From the NCBI GenBank assembly GCA_900548695.1, contig URLC01000001.1, positions 285,659 to 349,658 of the forward strand: a stretch of DNA of 64,000 nucleotides, read 5' to 3'. Source of the DNA: an uncultured Mycoplasmatota bacterium. Its GTDB lineage: Bacteria; Bacillota_I; Bacilli_A; RF39; UBA660. Position numbers and translations under genes: made by a program. The notes under the pieces were generated by a model that worked only from the letters and a program-made list of their open reading frames with translations, was not told the origin of the DNA and searched no databases. Below, piece by piece: positions 33,708 through 42,140 of the stretch; positions within the stretch are counted from its first letter, which is position 1; each line of letters opens with the position of its first letter.

Positions 33708-34577
33708 ATGGAATTAGAAAAAAAACAAACAGAAATTGAATGGTATGATAATCCTTTAATTGTTACTAATATTATTATTGGTTTGATTGCAATTATTATT
33801 ATTTTAAGTCAGTCTTTTGCGATTAATAATAATCTTAGTACTCAGGCTATTTTAAGAAGTATTATTAATCATAATAGTATTTATTTAATCGTACTTGTTT
33901 ATTTTGTAGCATTAAAGACAAATATTGGTAAAAAATATTTTGATTTTTTAAATATATTTTTAATTATATTATATTTTCTTACTGCTATTACGTCTGTACT
34001 TACTTTATTTCAATCATTTTCATTAGAAAGTTTGATTGGTTGTCTTTTACAGATAGTATTATTTGTTTATTTATTTCATACACTATTACGTAGAACTAGG
34101 GTATGGAAAGATTTTCATTTAAAGAAATCACCATTTAATGAAATTAAAAATGATTCTTATTTTTATATCGTTATGATATTAGCAATTATTTTACTTGCTA
34201 TTGATTTAATTGCTACTACTACATTTGATGGAACAGTACTTGCTTTACTGGATGCAATTTATATTATTCTTTTTGCAAGATATGTTTATTTATATGGTTG
34301 TTTTTTAGATAATAAAGAAAAAAAGATTAATACTACTACTAGTGTGGAAGAAATAAAAGAAAAAGTAGAGTTGGTGAAAGACAAATTAGATGAAGTTGTC
34401 GATGATATTCAAGATACAGTAGAAGAAAGTATTCATACTATTGTAGAAAAAGTTGATGATATAAAAAAAGATAATAAAGTTGTTAAGGATACTAGAACTA
34501 CCACAAAAAAAACTACTAAGAAAGTTATTAAGAAAACATCAAGTAAAGATACAAAGAAAAAAGAGGAGGATAAATAA
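33708..34577 (+). CDS. Polytopic membrane protein with Lys/Thr-rich tail, 289 aa
   Basis: Six hydrophobic segments are seen at about 18-40, 55-70, 78-97, 103-120, 146-168 and 175-195, followed by a long helical region with Lys/Asp/Glu heptads (VEEIKEKVELVKDKLDEVVDDI) and a terminal tail rich in Lys and Thr (TTTKKTTKKVIKKTSSKDTKKKEEDK). The tail resembles histone H1-like or DNA/RNA-binding low-complexity tails. RBS TTAGGAGGCTAAAG. The next membrane gene begins 2 bases later, so they are an operon. Family unknown. Confidence 0.75.
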   Translation: MELEKKQTEIEWYDNPLIVTNIIIGLIAIIIILSQSFAINNNLSTQAILRSIINHNSIYLIVLVYFVALKTNIGKKYFDFLNIFLIILYFLTAITSVLTLFQSFSLESLIGCLLQIVLFVYLFHTLLRRTRVWKDFHLKKSPFNEIKNDSYFYIVMILAIILLAIDLIATTTFDGTVLALLDAIYIILFARYVYLYGCFLDNKEKKINTTTSVEEIKEKVELVKDKLDEVVDDIQDTVEESIHTIVEKVDDIKKDNKVVKDTRTTTKKTTKKVIKKTSSKDTKKKEEDK

Positions 34578-34579
34578 TT

Positions 34580-34918
34580 ATGAATATGTTTGAGGAGATA
34601 GAACGTCAAAAAGAAGATCTTCCTAAGTTTAAAAATATTACTACTGAAGTGTCACATTATACTTTTAATGGGTATCAAAAATTTGCAATTGTAACCTTTT
34701 TAGTTTGCTTTTGTATTGGTATTATTTTAGGAAATTTATTTCCTGCTTGTGGAACAAGTTCTAGTCTTTATGGGGCTTGTACCTCTACGGAATTTAATTT
34801 TTCTTTGATGGTGTTTTTTTGGTTTATTTCTTTTATTGGTTGTTTATTCTTTTATGCTATTGGTCACATTATTTCATTACTTACATCTATTGATGAATCT
34901 TTGCGTAAAAATAAGTAA
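34580..34918 (+). CDS. Small two-helix membrane protein, 112 aa
   Basis: Two hydrophobic segments at about 33-53 and 70-100 are separated by a Cys-containing loop (FPACGTSSSLYGACTST). The N-terminal 30 residues are acidic and soluble. RBS GAGGAGGATAAATAATT, two bases after the preceding gene. No family is recognised. The two loop Cys could form a disulfide on the outside. Confidence 0.72.
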   Translation: MNMFEEIERQKEDLPKFKNITTEVSHYTFNGYQKFAIVTFLVCFCIGIILGNLFPACGTSSSLYGACTSTEFNFSLMVFFWFISFIGCLFFYAIGHIISLLTSIDESLRKNK

Positions 34919-34934
34919 AAAAGCTTTTAATTAC

Positions 34935-34963
34935 TTGCAATTTCAATAAAGTCATGGTAGATT
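34935..34963 (+). promoter_or_regulatory. Probable sigma-A promoter of hup
   Basis: TTGCAA (34935-34940), 17 bases, TAGATT (34958-34963). Confidence 0.6.
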
Positions 34964-35017
34964 TAATATGTAAGCATATAGTGCTTAATTAAGATTATTA
35001 GGGAGGTATATATTAAT

Positions 35018-35290
35018 ATGAAGAAAGTTGAATTAGTAGAAGCAGTTGCTGAAGAAACTGGATTAACTAAAGCTGATGCTACAAGAGCAATTGATGCTAC
35101 TTTTAAAGCCATTGCTAATGCTTTAGCAAATGGAGACAAAGTACCACTAGTTGGATTTGGAACATTTGATGTATCTAAGAGAGCTGCTCGTGAAGGACGT
35201 AATCCTAGAACTGGTGAAACAGTTACTATCGCTGCTAGAAACGCAGTTACTTTCAAAGCTGGTTCTGCATTAAAAGATGCTGTAAACTAG
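35018..35290 (+). CDS. hup: DNA-binding protein HU, 90 aa
   Basis: HU is the small histone-like dimer that bends and compacts DNA. The sequence MKKVELVEAVAEETGLTKADATRAIDA, the beta-arm with VPLVGFGTFDVSKRAAREGRNPRTGETVTIAARNAVTFKAG and the length of 90 are canonical. RBS GGGAGGTATATATTA. The neighbouring spoIVA and der genes match the B. subtilis hbs locus. It is single-copy in this window. Confidence 0.98.
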   Translation: MKKVELVEAVAEETGLTKADATRAIDATFKAIANALANGDKVPLVGFGTFDVSKRAAREGRNPRTGETVTIAARNAVTFKAGSALKDAVN

Positions 35291-35308
35291 AATTAATATG
35301 TATACTGG

Positions 35309-35334
35309 AGGGATGAGTTATCATCCCTTTTTTT
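35309..35334 (+). terminator. Terminator after hup
   Basis: AGGGATGA pairs with TCATCCCT, followed by seven T. Confidence 0.88.
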
Positions 35335-35407
35335 GTCGCTTGTTTGACAGTGATTTGTTTATAAAATATGTTTATTTTTTAATTTATGATATAATGTAGA
35401 TGGTGAT

Positions 35408-36508
35408 ATGATGTTAGAAAATGCTTTAAAGTTATTGAAAGAACTTACTAATCATGATTATAAAGCTTATATTGTAGGGGGATTTGTTCGTGACTATCTA
35501 TTAGGTATTGAGTCTCAAGATATAGATGTTGCGACTAATGCTACTCCAAAGGAAATAAAAGAAGTATTTAATGATTCTTTTTTACCAACTGAAGATTATG
35601 GTTCTGTTATAGTTAATAAGTATGGGATTCGTTTTGAAATTACAACTTTTCGTAAAGAAATTAATTACCAAGATCATCGCAGACCAATAGAAATTGAATA
35701 TATCGATGATTTATATCAAGATTTATTAAGAAGAGATTTTACTATCAATGCTATTTGTATTGATGATGAAGGGGAAGTTATTGATTTTCTTGGAGGAAGA
35801 GATGATTTAAATCGTAAACTTATTAGAACGATTGGTGATGCTGATGAGCGATTGTCTGAAGATGCTTTGAGGATGCTTAGAGCTATTAGATTTGCGACTG
35901 TTTTGGATTTTCAATTAGATGGAGAAGTGGTGGAAGCTATTAGAAAGCATAGACATTTGTTAAAAGAGTTGTCTTATCAACGAAAAAAGGATGAGTTGGA
36001 TAAAATGTTTACTAGTGGTTATGCAGCACAGGGAATTCAGTTATTATTAGAGTTTCATTTGGATAGGGTTTTAGAATTAGATAATTTATCTAAGGTTGAA
36101 AATACAGATAGTGTAGTTGGTATTTGGAGTGTTTTGAACGTTGATTCTATTTATCCTTTTTCGAATAATGAAAAAGAGATTATGGAAAGTATTAGAAAGG
36201 TTATGCCACTAAATAACTTAGATCCTATGGCATTATATAAATATGGTCTTTATGTTAATAGTGTGGCTGGAGAGATGAAAGGTTTGGATAAGAAAAAAAT
36301 AACAGAGTCTTATAGTTCTCTTACTATTCAACGTCGTCAGGATTTGGATATTTCTAGTGAAGAAATTATGAAGTGTTTAAATAGACAGCCTGGAGAGTAT
36401 CTTAGTGATATTTATGAGAATATTGAAAGGGAAGTACTGTACCATAGATTAGGTAATGAAAAATCTCAGCTACTTTCTTATATAGAGGAAAATTTTGCTT
36501 CTAATTAA
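35408..36508 (+). CDS. cca: CCA tRNA nucleotidyltransferase, 366 aa
   Basis: This class II enzyme adds CCA to tRNA 3' ends. The catalytic head is YIVGGFVRDYLLGIESQDIDVATNATPKEIKEVF (residues 20-53) with the GG...R and DxD metal ligands. RDFTINAICIDDEGEVIDFLGGRDDL (near 108) and ADERLSEDALRMLRAIRFAT (near 145) follow. The helical neck and body continue to the C-terminus. The length of 366 is near the 370-400 of Bacilli enzymes. RBS GGTGATATG precedes a double ATG, so the start may be 35408 or 35411. Confidence 0.94.
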   Translation: MMLENALKLLKELTNHDYKAYIVGGFVRDYLLGIESQDIDVATNATPKEIKEVFNDSFLPTEDYGSVIVNKYGIRFEITTFRKEINYQDHRRPIEIEYIDDLYQDLLRRDFTINAICIDDEGEVIDFLGGRDDLNRKLIRTIGDADERLSEDALRMLRAIRFATVLDFQLDGEVVEAIRKHRHLLKELSYQRKKDELDKMFTSGYAAQGIQLLLEFHLDRVLELDNLSKVENTDSVVGIWSVLNVDSIYPFSNNEKEIMESIRKVMPLNNLDPMALYKYGLYVNSVAGEMKGLDKKKITESYSSLTIQRRQDLDISSEEIMKCLNRQPGEYLSDIYENIEREVLYHRLGNEKSQLLSYIEENFASN

Positions 36509-36523
36509 GTAGGAGCTTTTTTT
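36497..36523 (+). terminator. Terminator after cca
   Basis: GCTTCTA pairs with TAGGAGC (one G-T pair), followed by seven T. It overlaps the gene end. Confidence 0.7.
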
Positions 36524-36572
36524 CTTTATTATTTTATGGTATTATATAGACATTATTTAAGGAGATGGTATA

Positions 36573-37253
36573 GTGAAGAGTGCACAATTTATTGATATTT
36601 TCAAACAAGGTCATTTAGTGATTCCTCTTTACTTGTTGCAACAATATAAAAAGTTAAAAATCTCGTTAGAAGAGTTTATCTTCTTGATGTATTTATATCA
36701 ATTAGGTGATCATAGCCTATTTAATCCATCTAAGTATCAAGAAGAATTACAATTAGATTTAACTAAGATTATGGAATACATTGATTCTCTTACGGAGAAG
36801 AATTTAATACAAGTAGATGTTGTTAAGAATGAAAAAGGTTTAATGGAAGAAGTAGTTCTTTTAGACGGATTTTTTAGAAAACTTTCTTTATTGATGGTTG
36901 AAGATAGTAATGAAAAAAAAGCTAGTTATCAGTCTAATATTTTTGAAGTAGTAGAAAAAGAGTTTGGACGAACACTTAGTCCTATTGAATATGAAATAAT
37001 TAGGGCTTGGCTTGATAATGATATGAGTGAAGAATTAATTAAAGAGGCTATCAAAGAAGCTACATTTAATGGGGTGTCTAATTTAAGATATATTGATAAA
37101 ATTCTTTATGAGTGGGGAAAACTTGGTATTAAAACAGTAAAAGATGTGGAAAATCAACGTAAGAAGAGGGCGCAAAAACGTGAAGAAGAAGCAGATAGTA
37201 ATATTGATTTAGATATAGTTGATTGGGATTGGTTTGATGATGATGACGAGTAA
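36573..37253 (+). CDS. dnaD: DNA replication protein DnaD, 226 aa
   Basis: DnaD helps load the replicative helicase at the origin and at restarted forks. It has the N-terminal winged-helix domain (FKQGHLVIPLYLLQQYKKLKISLEEFIFLMYLYQLG, residues 10-45) and the C-terminal DDBH2 domain with the signature LRYIDKILYEWGKLGIKT (near 170-187). The tail is acidic. The start is GTG at 36573, behind AAGGAGATGGTATA. It directly precedes nth, the conserved arrangement of Bacilli, with a short overlap. Confidence 0.94.
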   Translation: MKSAQFIDIFKQGHLVIPLYLLQQYKKLKISLEEFIFLMYLYQLGDHSLFNPSKYQEELQLDLTKIMEYIDSLTEKNLIQVDVVKNEKGLMEEVVLLDGFFRKLSLLMVEDSNEKKASYQSNIFEVVEKEFGRTLSPIEYEIIRAWLDNDMSEELIKEAIKEATFNGVSNLRYIDKILYEWGKLGIKTVKDVENQRKKRAQKREEEADSNIDLDIVDWDWFDDDDE

Positions 37254-37869
37254 AATATTAGAATATTTGGACTTTTTATTTCCTAATCCAGTTTGTGAGC
37301 TTACTTTTAATACAGATTATCAATTATTAATGGCAGTTGTACTTAGTGCACAATCTACTGATAAAAGAGTAAATTCTGTGACACCTCTTATTTTTAGTAA
37401 GTATCCAACTTTAGAAGAATTAAAAAATGCGCCTCTTGATGATTTGGAAATGATTATTAGACCAGTGGGTTCTTTCCGTAAAAAAGCCAGTTTTTTGAAA
37501 GGGATAGCACAAAGATTAGTTGATGAATTTGATGGTGTAGTACCAACTGATAGAGAAGTGTTAGAGTCTTTTCCAGGTGTTGGTCACAAGACAGCAAATG
37601 TCTTTTTATCGGAATATTATCATGTTCCTGCTATTGCGGTTGATACTCATGTAGAAAGAGTTTCCAAGAGACTAAAATTGGCATATATGAAGGATTCTGT
37701 TTCTGACGTTGAACGGAAATTAATGAAAAAAATACCAAAAGAGAAATGGTCAAAGTTTCATTTACAGATGGTTTTGTTTGGAAGATATTATTGTAAGGCA
37801 ATAAAACCGAGTTGTAAGGACTGTCAACTCAGAGATTTTTGTCGAGAAAAAAAGAAGAATTTTGAATAA
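37237..37869 (+). CDS. nth: Endonuclease III, 210 aa
   Basis: Nth is a DNA glycosylase/AP lyase that removes oxidised pyrimidines. The HhH motif SFPGVGHKTANVFLSEYY (near 109-126) contains the catalytic Lys, and VDTHVERVSKRL (near 134) the catalytic Asp. A [4Fe-4S] cluster site CKAIKPSCKDCQLRDFC (Cys spacing 6-2-5) ends the protein. Start is among three ATGs (37237-37243) inside the end of dnaD; no clear RBS decides it. The dnaD-nth order matches B. subtilis. Confidence 0.96.
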   Translation: MMMTSKILEYLDFLFPNPVCELTFNTDYQLLMAVVLSAQSTDKRVNSVTPLIFSKYPTLEELKNAPLDDLEMIIRPVGSFRKKASFLKGIAQRLVDEFDGVVPTDREVLESFPGVGHKTANVFLSEYYHVPAIAVDTHVERVSKRLKLAYMKDSVSDVERKLMKKIPKEKWSKFHLQMVLFGRYYCKAIKPSCKDCQLRDFCREKKKNFE

Positions 37870-37882
37870 TTCTTCTTTTTTA
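37851..37882 (+). terminator. Terminator between nth and the PBP gene
   Basis: AGAAGAATT pairs with AATTCTTCT, followed by T. It is symmetrical enough to serve both converging genes and overlaps the PBP stop codon. Confidence 0.78.
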
Positions 37883-40555
37883 TGTTGTTGGCAAAGTACA
37901 TTTTCCAGTTACAGAATCCCATGTGCCACCTGCTGCAATACATGATTTTTCATCTGTTGGTGTTTCTGGTTCTTCAGGCTCTTCTGGTTCTGTTGGCTTT
38001 TCTGGCTCTTTTAGTGTAAAGGTTGCTGGATCTCCTTGTAGTCCATTATAGCCTTTATAAGTTGCGACTACTTTATAAGTTCCATATGGAGAGGCACTTC
38101 CTAAACTATAAGTATAACTTGTACCTTCTGTAAATCCAATTAGAGTTGAACCTAGGTAAATATTATATCCAAAAGTACCAAGATTTTTATTGTCACCAGG
38201 ATTTACTGCAGACCAGCTTAATGTTACTTTACCAGTTGTCTCGTCGTATGATACTTTAAAGTTTCCTGGTTTTCCAAGTTTTACACTTGAGATATCTTGT
38301 TTTTCTGGCTCATGGCCTTTTTTAAAGAATTCATAAACTACACTACCGGTATATCCTGAACCCGCAACTATTGGTGGATTAGAACCAGGTATTATGCCAA
38401 GTTTTACCACACTAGATGGTTGTTTGAAAGCTTCTCTATTTGCTTCCATAGCCCCTGCTTTTACTAAGGCATTGAAGATTTTATCTTTTTGAATTGTTGC
38501 TGGAACATTATGTAGGACATATCTTCCTGTTGTATCATTTAATTCATATCCATACCATAAAGCTACTACTGTTTTAGTAGAATATCCAACTACCCAAGAA
38601 TCTCTGATAGCGTCTCCTGGTAGATTATGTGCTTCCATATATTTTGAATCATAGTTAGTTGTTCCTGTTTTAGCGGCAACATTTTTTGGTGTACCACCAG
38701 TTAAAGCAACATCTTGTAGTACGTCTGAAATCATGAATGCAGTAGCATCAGACATGGCTTTTTTCTTTTCACCCTTATATTCTATAACTTCTCCTGTGTC
38801 ACGATAAACAATTTTTTCTATTGTGTGAGGTTTATTGTAGTATCCCCCATTAGAGAATGCGGCATAGGCAGCTGCCATATCCATAGAAGAAACTCCAGGA
38901 CTAAATGCTCCGATTGAATGAGCTTCATGAATTTTACCATTTTCAATTTCAGGTGTAATTCCTAAGTTTTGTACAAATTCTATAATTTTTTTGTTATCTA
39001 CTTGTTGGAATGCTTTTAATGCTGGGATATTACGAGATGTAGATAAGGCTTTTCTTAATGTAATCGTACCAAAGTAACCATTATCCCAGTTTTTTATTGG
39101 ACGTCCACCAGTATATGTATATGGTGAATCATCAAATAATGTATATGTAGACCAGTTGTTGTATTCAATTCCAGGACCGTAGTCAAATAGTGGTTTTGCA
39201 GTTGAACCTGGTTGACGTTTAATACCAGTTGCAAAGTTTAATCCACCAGCAGGTCTATTTCTACCAGCACCAATTGCTTGAACTTTTCCGGTAGCTGAAT
39301 CTAACACTGTAACACCAGCCTGAACTTTGTCATCGATCCATTTGTAAGTTTCACCATTCATTACGGAGTTTACAGCATCTTGTTTAGAACGGTCTAGGTT
39401 AGTATACACTTCCACAGGTGTTTTATTTGGATCAATTCCATAAACTTCTTCTAATTCATCTTTAACAGTATCGGCGTATCCTTGGTATGGATCAGATGCT
39501 GCTGTTTGGTCTACTACTAAATCAGAGACTGGAATGCTATTGGCAATTTCTTCTTGTTCTTTGGTGATGTAACCATGGCGTCTCATTAAATATAATACGG
39601 TTGCACGTCTTTTTTCAGCATTTTGTGGATTAATATCAGGTCTATATGAAGTTGGTGCTTGGAACATTCCAGCAATTGTTGCTGCTTCTGATAAGTTTAA
39701 TTCACTAGCACTTTTTCCGAAGTATGTTTGTGCTGCTTCTTCGACACCATAAATCATTCCACCTAAACTATGGTTGTTTACATAAAATTCAATAATTTGT
39801 TCTTTGGTATAATTTTTTTCTAGTTTGAATACTGCTAAATAAATATCAGTAAATTTACGAATAATACCTTGAATTCCAGTATCTGTTGTAGATGTAATGG
39901 AATTTTTAATTACTTGCATCGAAATAGTTGAGGCACCACCAGCATCAGAGTTTCCTAATAATTGTCCAGCACTGGCTTTTAAAAATCTTGGTGCATCAAA
40001 TCCATTGTGTTGGAAGAATCTTGAATCTTCTGTTGCGACAAGGGCATCAATAAAAACTTGAGGTAACTCATCGTATGTTATTTTTTCACGACGTTCATCA
40101 CCGGTTTCGTCAAAAATTTTGCCATCTTTATCACGGAAGATACTCATCTCTTTACTGTCTAAGTCTTTGGCATCAAATTTTGGCGCGGTTACAGTAATGT
40201 AAATTAAGAAAGCTGAAAAGGCTATTAAACATATGATTCCTAGCCCTAAAATAATAATGAGGATTATATTGATAATTTTTTTCTTTTTTTTGTCATTTTT
40301 AGCTTTCCTTAATAATTCGGCCACTCCTATAATGATACCGATACCAACAGCTGTAAAAATTGTGAAGGCTAAACCTAATTTTAAGTAGCATAGCAGTAAT
40401 AATGCTACAAAAGCAATCCAACAAGCAATTATGATGTTTTTATTTTCTTGCTTTTTCTTTTTGCTTGTTTGAGGTTTCCTTTTTGTACTGTATTCTTTTG
40501 TGTTGTTGGTATTTCTTTTTGAGGAACTTTTCCTTTTTATTACTTTTTTTTGCAT
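37880..40555 (-). CDS. ponA: Class A penicillin-binding protein (PBP1-type), 891 aa
   Basis: Bifunctional peptidoglycan glycosyltransferase and transpeptidase. The start is at 40555 (ATG behind GGAGGTATATAAA); the upstream TTG frame overlaps the RBS. The basic N-terminus and three hydrophobic segments (about 37-56, 58-77 and 93-120) are more than the single anchor usual for the class. The GT51 domain has ATEDSRFFQHNGFD (catalytic Glu) and GGASTISMQV. The transpeptidase has the active-site Ser in PGSTAKPL, then SRN in TSRNIPAL, and KTGTTNYDSK. A fibronectin-III-like domain (GKPGNFKVSYDETT) and a Pro/Glu tail ending with two Cys (SCIAAGG...KCTLPTT) follow. It is paired with recU on the minus strand, as in B. 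subtilis. Confidence 0.95.
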   Translation of the reverse strand: MQKKVIKRKSSSKRNTNNTKEYSTKRKPQTSKKKKQENKNIIIACWIAFVALLLLCYLKLGLAFTIFTAVGIGIIIGVAELLRKAKNDKKKKKIINIILIIILGLGIICLIAFSAFLIYITVTAPKFDAKDLDSKEMSIFRDKDGKIFDETGDERREKITYDELPQVFIDALVATEDSRFFQHNGFDAPRFLKASAGQLLGNSDAGGASTISMQVIKNSITSTTDTGIQGIIRKFTDIYLAVFKLEKNYTKEQIIEFYVNNHSLGGMIYGVEEAAQTYFGKSASELNLSEAATIAGMFQAPTSYRPDINPQNAEKRRATVLYLMRRHGYITKEQEEIANSIPVSDLVVDQTAASDPYQGYADTVKDELEEVYGIDPNKTPVEVYTNLDRSKQDAVNSVMNGETYKWIDDKVQAGVTVLDSATGKVQAIGAGRNRPAGGLNFATGIKRQPGSTAKPLFDYGPGIEYNNWSTYTLFDDSPYTYTGGRPIKNWDNGYFGTITLRKALSTSRNIPALKAFQQVDNKKIIEFVQNLGITPEIENGKIHEAHSIGAFSPGVSSMDMAAAYAAFSNGGYYNKPHTIEKIVYRDTGEVIEYKGEKKKAMSDATAFMISDVLQDVALTGGTPKNVAAKTGTTNYDSKYMEAHNLPGDAIRDSWVVGYSTKTVVALWYGYELNDTTGRYVLHNVPATIQKDKIFNALVKAGAMEANREAFKQPSSVVKLGIIPGSNPPIVAGSGYTGSVVYEFFKKGHEPEKQDISSVKLGKPGNFKVSYDETTGKVTLSWSAVNPGDNKNLGTFGYNIYLGSTLIGFTEGTSYTYSLGSASPYGTYKVVATYKGYNGLQGDPATFTLKEPEKPTEPEEPEEPETPTDEKSCIAAGGTWDSVTGKCTLPTT

Positions 40556-40556
40556 T

Positions 40557-41126
40557 TTATATACCTCCAATAATTGTGTCGACTACTTTTAAGTAGTCAA
40601 TTCTTGGTCTATAGCCATCCTTTATTAAGTATCCTTTTTGTTGAAAAAAAGAATGTGGAATCGATTTTCTATCATTTTTATTAAGAAAGTCTAGAAGATC
40701 TTTTCCTGGTAATAAATAAGTCTCATTTAAGTTTGTAAATCTAACAATTATAAAAGTAATACCTTGATGGTTATATATATTTTTAATATGTTTTATTTGG
40801 TGTGAGTGAATATTAGCAAGTGGGAAAGCAGTTTTATTTTTAGTTTCTTTTGCTTCAAAGTCTATATATTTTCCTTTATATATGCCATTATAGTCTGTTG
40901 TTGATGGTACTGTATAATATGCTTCAGTGATTACTGCTTTGTCACGTGAAGGATAATTAACTTTTACAATTTTCACAGGTGTTGGCTTTTTATATATATA
41001 TGCTTTATCTATTGCTTGATAATATTCATTAGACTCATTAAGGTCGCTTTCTAATGTCATTCCTCGATTGCTGTATGTGATCTGGGATGCATTGTTTTGC
41101 TTTTTAATTCCGTTTGGATAGTTCAT
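40557..41126 (-). CDS. recU: Holliday junction resolvase RecU, 189 aa
   Basis: RecU cuts four-way DNA junctions and modulates RecA. Conserved elements: SNRGMTLESDLNESNEYY (residues 19-36), KAYIYKKPTPVKIVKVNYPSR, the active-site block YKGKYIDFEAKETKNKTAFPL (near 83-103; Asp, Glu, Lys) and NIHSHQIKHIKNIYNHQGITFIIVRF. Length 189 is within the family. The PBP gene follows immediately, the classic prfA/recU-ponA pair. Confidence 0.95.
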   Translation of the reverse strand: MNYPNGIKKQNNASQITYSNRGMTLESDLNESNEYYQAIDKAYIYKKPTPVKIVKVNYPSRDKAVITEAYYTVPSTTDYNGIYKGKYIDFEAKETKNKTAFPLANIHSHQIKHIKNIYNHQGITFIIVRFTNLNETYLLPGKDLLDFLNKNDRKSIPHSFFQQKGYLIKDGYRPRIDYLKVVDTIIGGI

Positions 41127-41213
41127 CTCATCACCTATTTTGTATTATACTATATTTTTCGTAATTTTTCTATAATTTTTATGGTTAAAATTTATAATCA
41201 TTATTTTGTTATC

Positions 41214-41225
41214 TTTTGTCGAAAG
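41214..41225 (+). promoter_or_regulatory. Spo0A-type box upstream of a 35-codon ORF
   Basis: TTTTGTCGAAAG contains the 0A-box core TGTCGAA with a full flanking match (TTTGTCGAAA). A possible -10, TATGAT, lies at 41250-41255, which places the box just upstream of the -35 position where Spo0A activates promoters. The remaining sequence 41127-41213 between divergent genes shows only AT-rich DNA. Confidence 0.6.
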
Positions 41226-41272
41226 TAATGAAATTAATTTTATTTTGGGTATGATAGTAATAGGTGATAGAT

Positions 41273-41380
41273 ATGAATAATTTTGAAGTTATAAGAATTC
41301 TTAATAGAATGTATGATAAGACAAGAAGTGCTAAATTAGAGATGTTTTTAACTTTTATAAAACAAGGGCAAGACAATTGA
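41273..41380 (+). CDS. Putative 35-aa peptide, function unknown
   Basis: This short ORF begins ATG 41273 behind AATAGGTGATAGAT, a good RBS in this genome's style. It encodes a basic, helical 35-residue peptide (MNNFEVIRILNRMYDKTRSAKLEM at its start) with no membrane helix. It ends where the -35 of the gpsB promoter begins. A Spo0A-type box precedes it. I cannot name a family; a regulatory peptide is one possibility. It could also be noncoding. Confidence 0.5.
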   Translation: MNNFEVIRILNRMYDKTRSAKLEMFLTFIKQGQDN

Positions 41381-41405
41381 CAAAAAAGTCAAGAAATGAC
41401 ATAAT
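41377..41405 (+). promoter_or_regulatory. Probable sigma-A promoter of gpsB
   Basis: TTGACA (41377-41382), 17 bases, CATAAT (41400-41405). The -35 overlaps the stop codon of the 35-codon ORF. Confidence 0.6.
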
Positions 41406-41430
41406 ATTACTGTAAGGGATTGGTGATAAA

Positions 41431-41772
41431 ATGTATCAGAATAAGATTACACTTATGCCACAAGATATTTTGGAGAAAGAATTTAAAATTGATACTCGTG
41501 GATACCGTTTAAAAGAAGTAGACCAGTTTCTTGATATTATTATTGGTGATTATGAACAGTTTTTAAATATTATCAATAATTTAGAGAAAGAAAAAGCTGA
41601 CTTGTTGGGTGAAATTATGAATTTGAAGCAAGAACTTCGCAATTCTAAAATGAGTATGGAAGTTGCTCGCAATAATGTTGAAGTTCCAGAAGTTACAAAT
41701 TTAGATATTTTAAGACGTCTTTCTCAACTTGAGAAGATGGTGTACAGTAGTAACAAGGATAATAACAATTAA
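41431..41772 (+). CDS. gpsB: Cell-cycle protein GpsB, 113 aa
   Basis: GpsB is a DivIVA-like hexameric adaptor that directs PBP1 between septum and sidewall. The N-terminal DivIVA domain shows LMPQDILEKEFKIDTRGYRLKEVDQFLDIIIGDYEQF (about residues 7-43), with the membrane/PBP-binding loop. A coiled coil and a short C-terminal helical domain (TNLDILRRLSQLEKMVY) follow. It neighbours the class A PBP gene, its known partner in B. subtilis. The rnpB gene comes right after, as in Bacillus. Confidence 0.93.
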   Translation: MYQNKITLMPQDILEKEFKIDTRGYRLKEVDQFLDIIIGDYEQFLNIINNLEKEKADLLGEIMNLKQELRNSKMSMEVARNNVEVPEVTNLDILRRLSQLEKMVYSSNKDNNN

Positions 41773-41773
41773 T

Positions 41774-42125
41774 ATATAGACAAACGCTGATATTTTTAAG
41801 ATATTAGAGGAAAGTCCATGCTCGCACAGTCTGTGATGATTGTAGTGTTCGTGCCTAGGGAAAAAATAACCTAGGGTAGCATATGCTAACGGCGGAAGAT
41901 AATCTAAGTCTTTGATATGATTTATTCCATAATGTGCCGCAGAGACGAGGCTTTAGGAAACTAAAGAGTGAAACGTGGTAAACCCCGCGAGCGAGAAACC
42001 CAAATTTGGTAGGGGAGCTCTAATGAAAGAATCGAATGGAGTTAGGGACCAAGTAATTGGTAGATAAATGTTTGTCGCCTGGCAACAGGAACGGAACATG
42101 GCTTATTTATATTATTTGTTTATTA
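41774..42125 (+). ncRNA. rnpB: RNase P RNA (class B, Bacillus type)
   Basis: The catalytic RNA that trims tRNA 5' leaders. Conserved core sequences are present: GAGGAAAGTCCATGCTCGCA near the 5' end, the GTGTTCGTGCCTAGG block, GGTAAACCCC, GCGAGCGAGAAACCCAAAT, and the 3' block GAACGGAACATGGCTTA. The terminal P1 helix pairs ATAGACAAA with TTTGTTTAT. The ends are approximate. Its position between gpsB and downstream genes copies the B. subtilis order. There is no gene in this 350-base stretch. Confidence 0.95.
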
Positions 42126-42140
42126 TAGTGAGGTGTTTTT

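Noticed and set aside
37219..37236. Longer TTG start for nth
   Set aside because: It lies within dnaD without an RBS and adds residues not found in the family.
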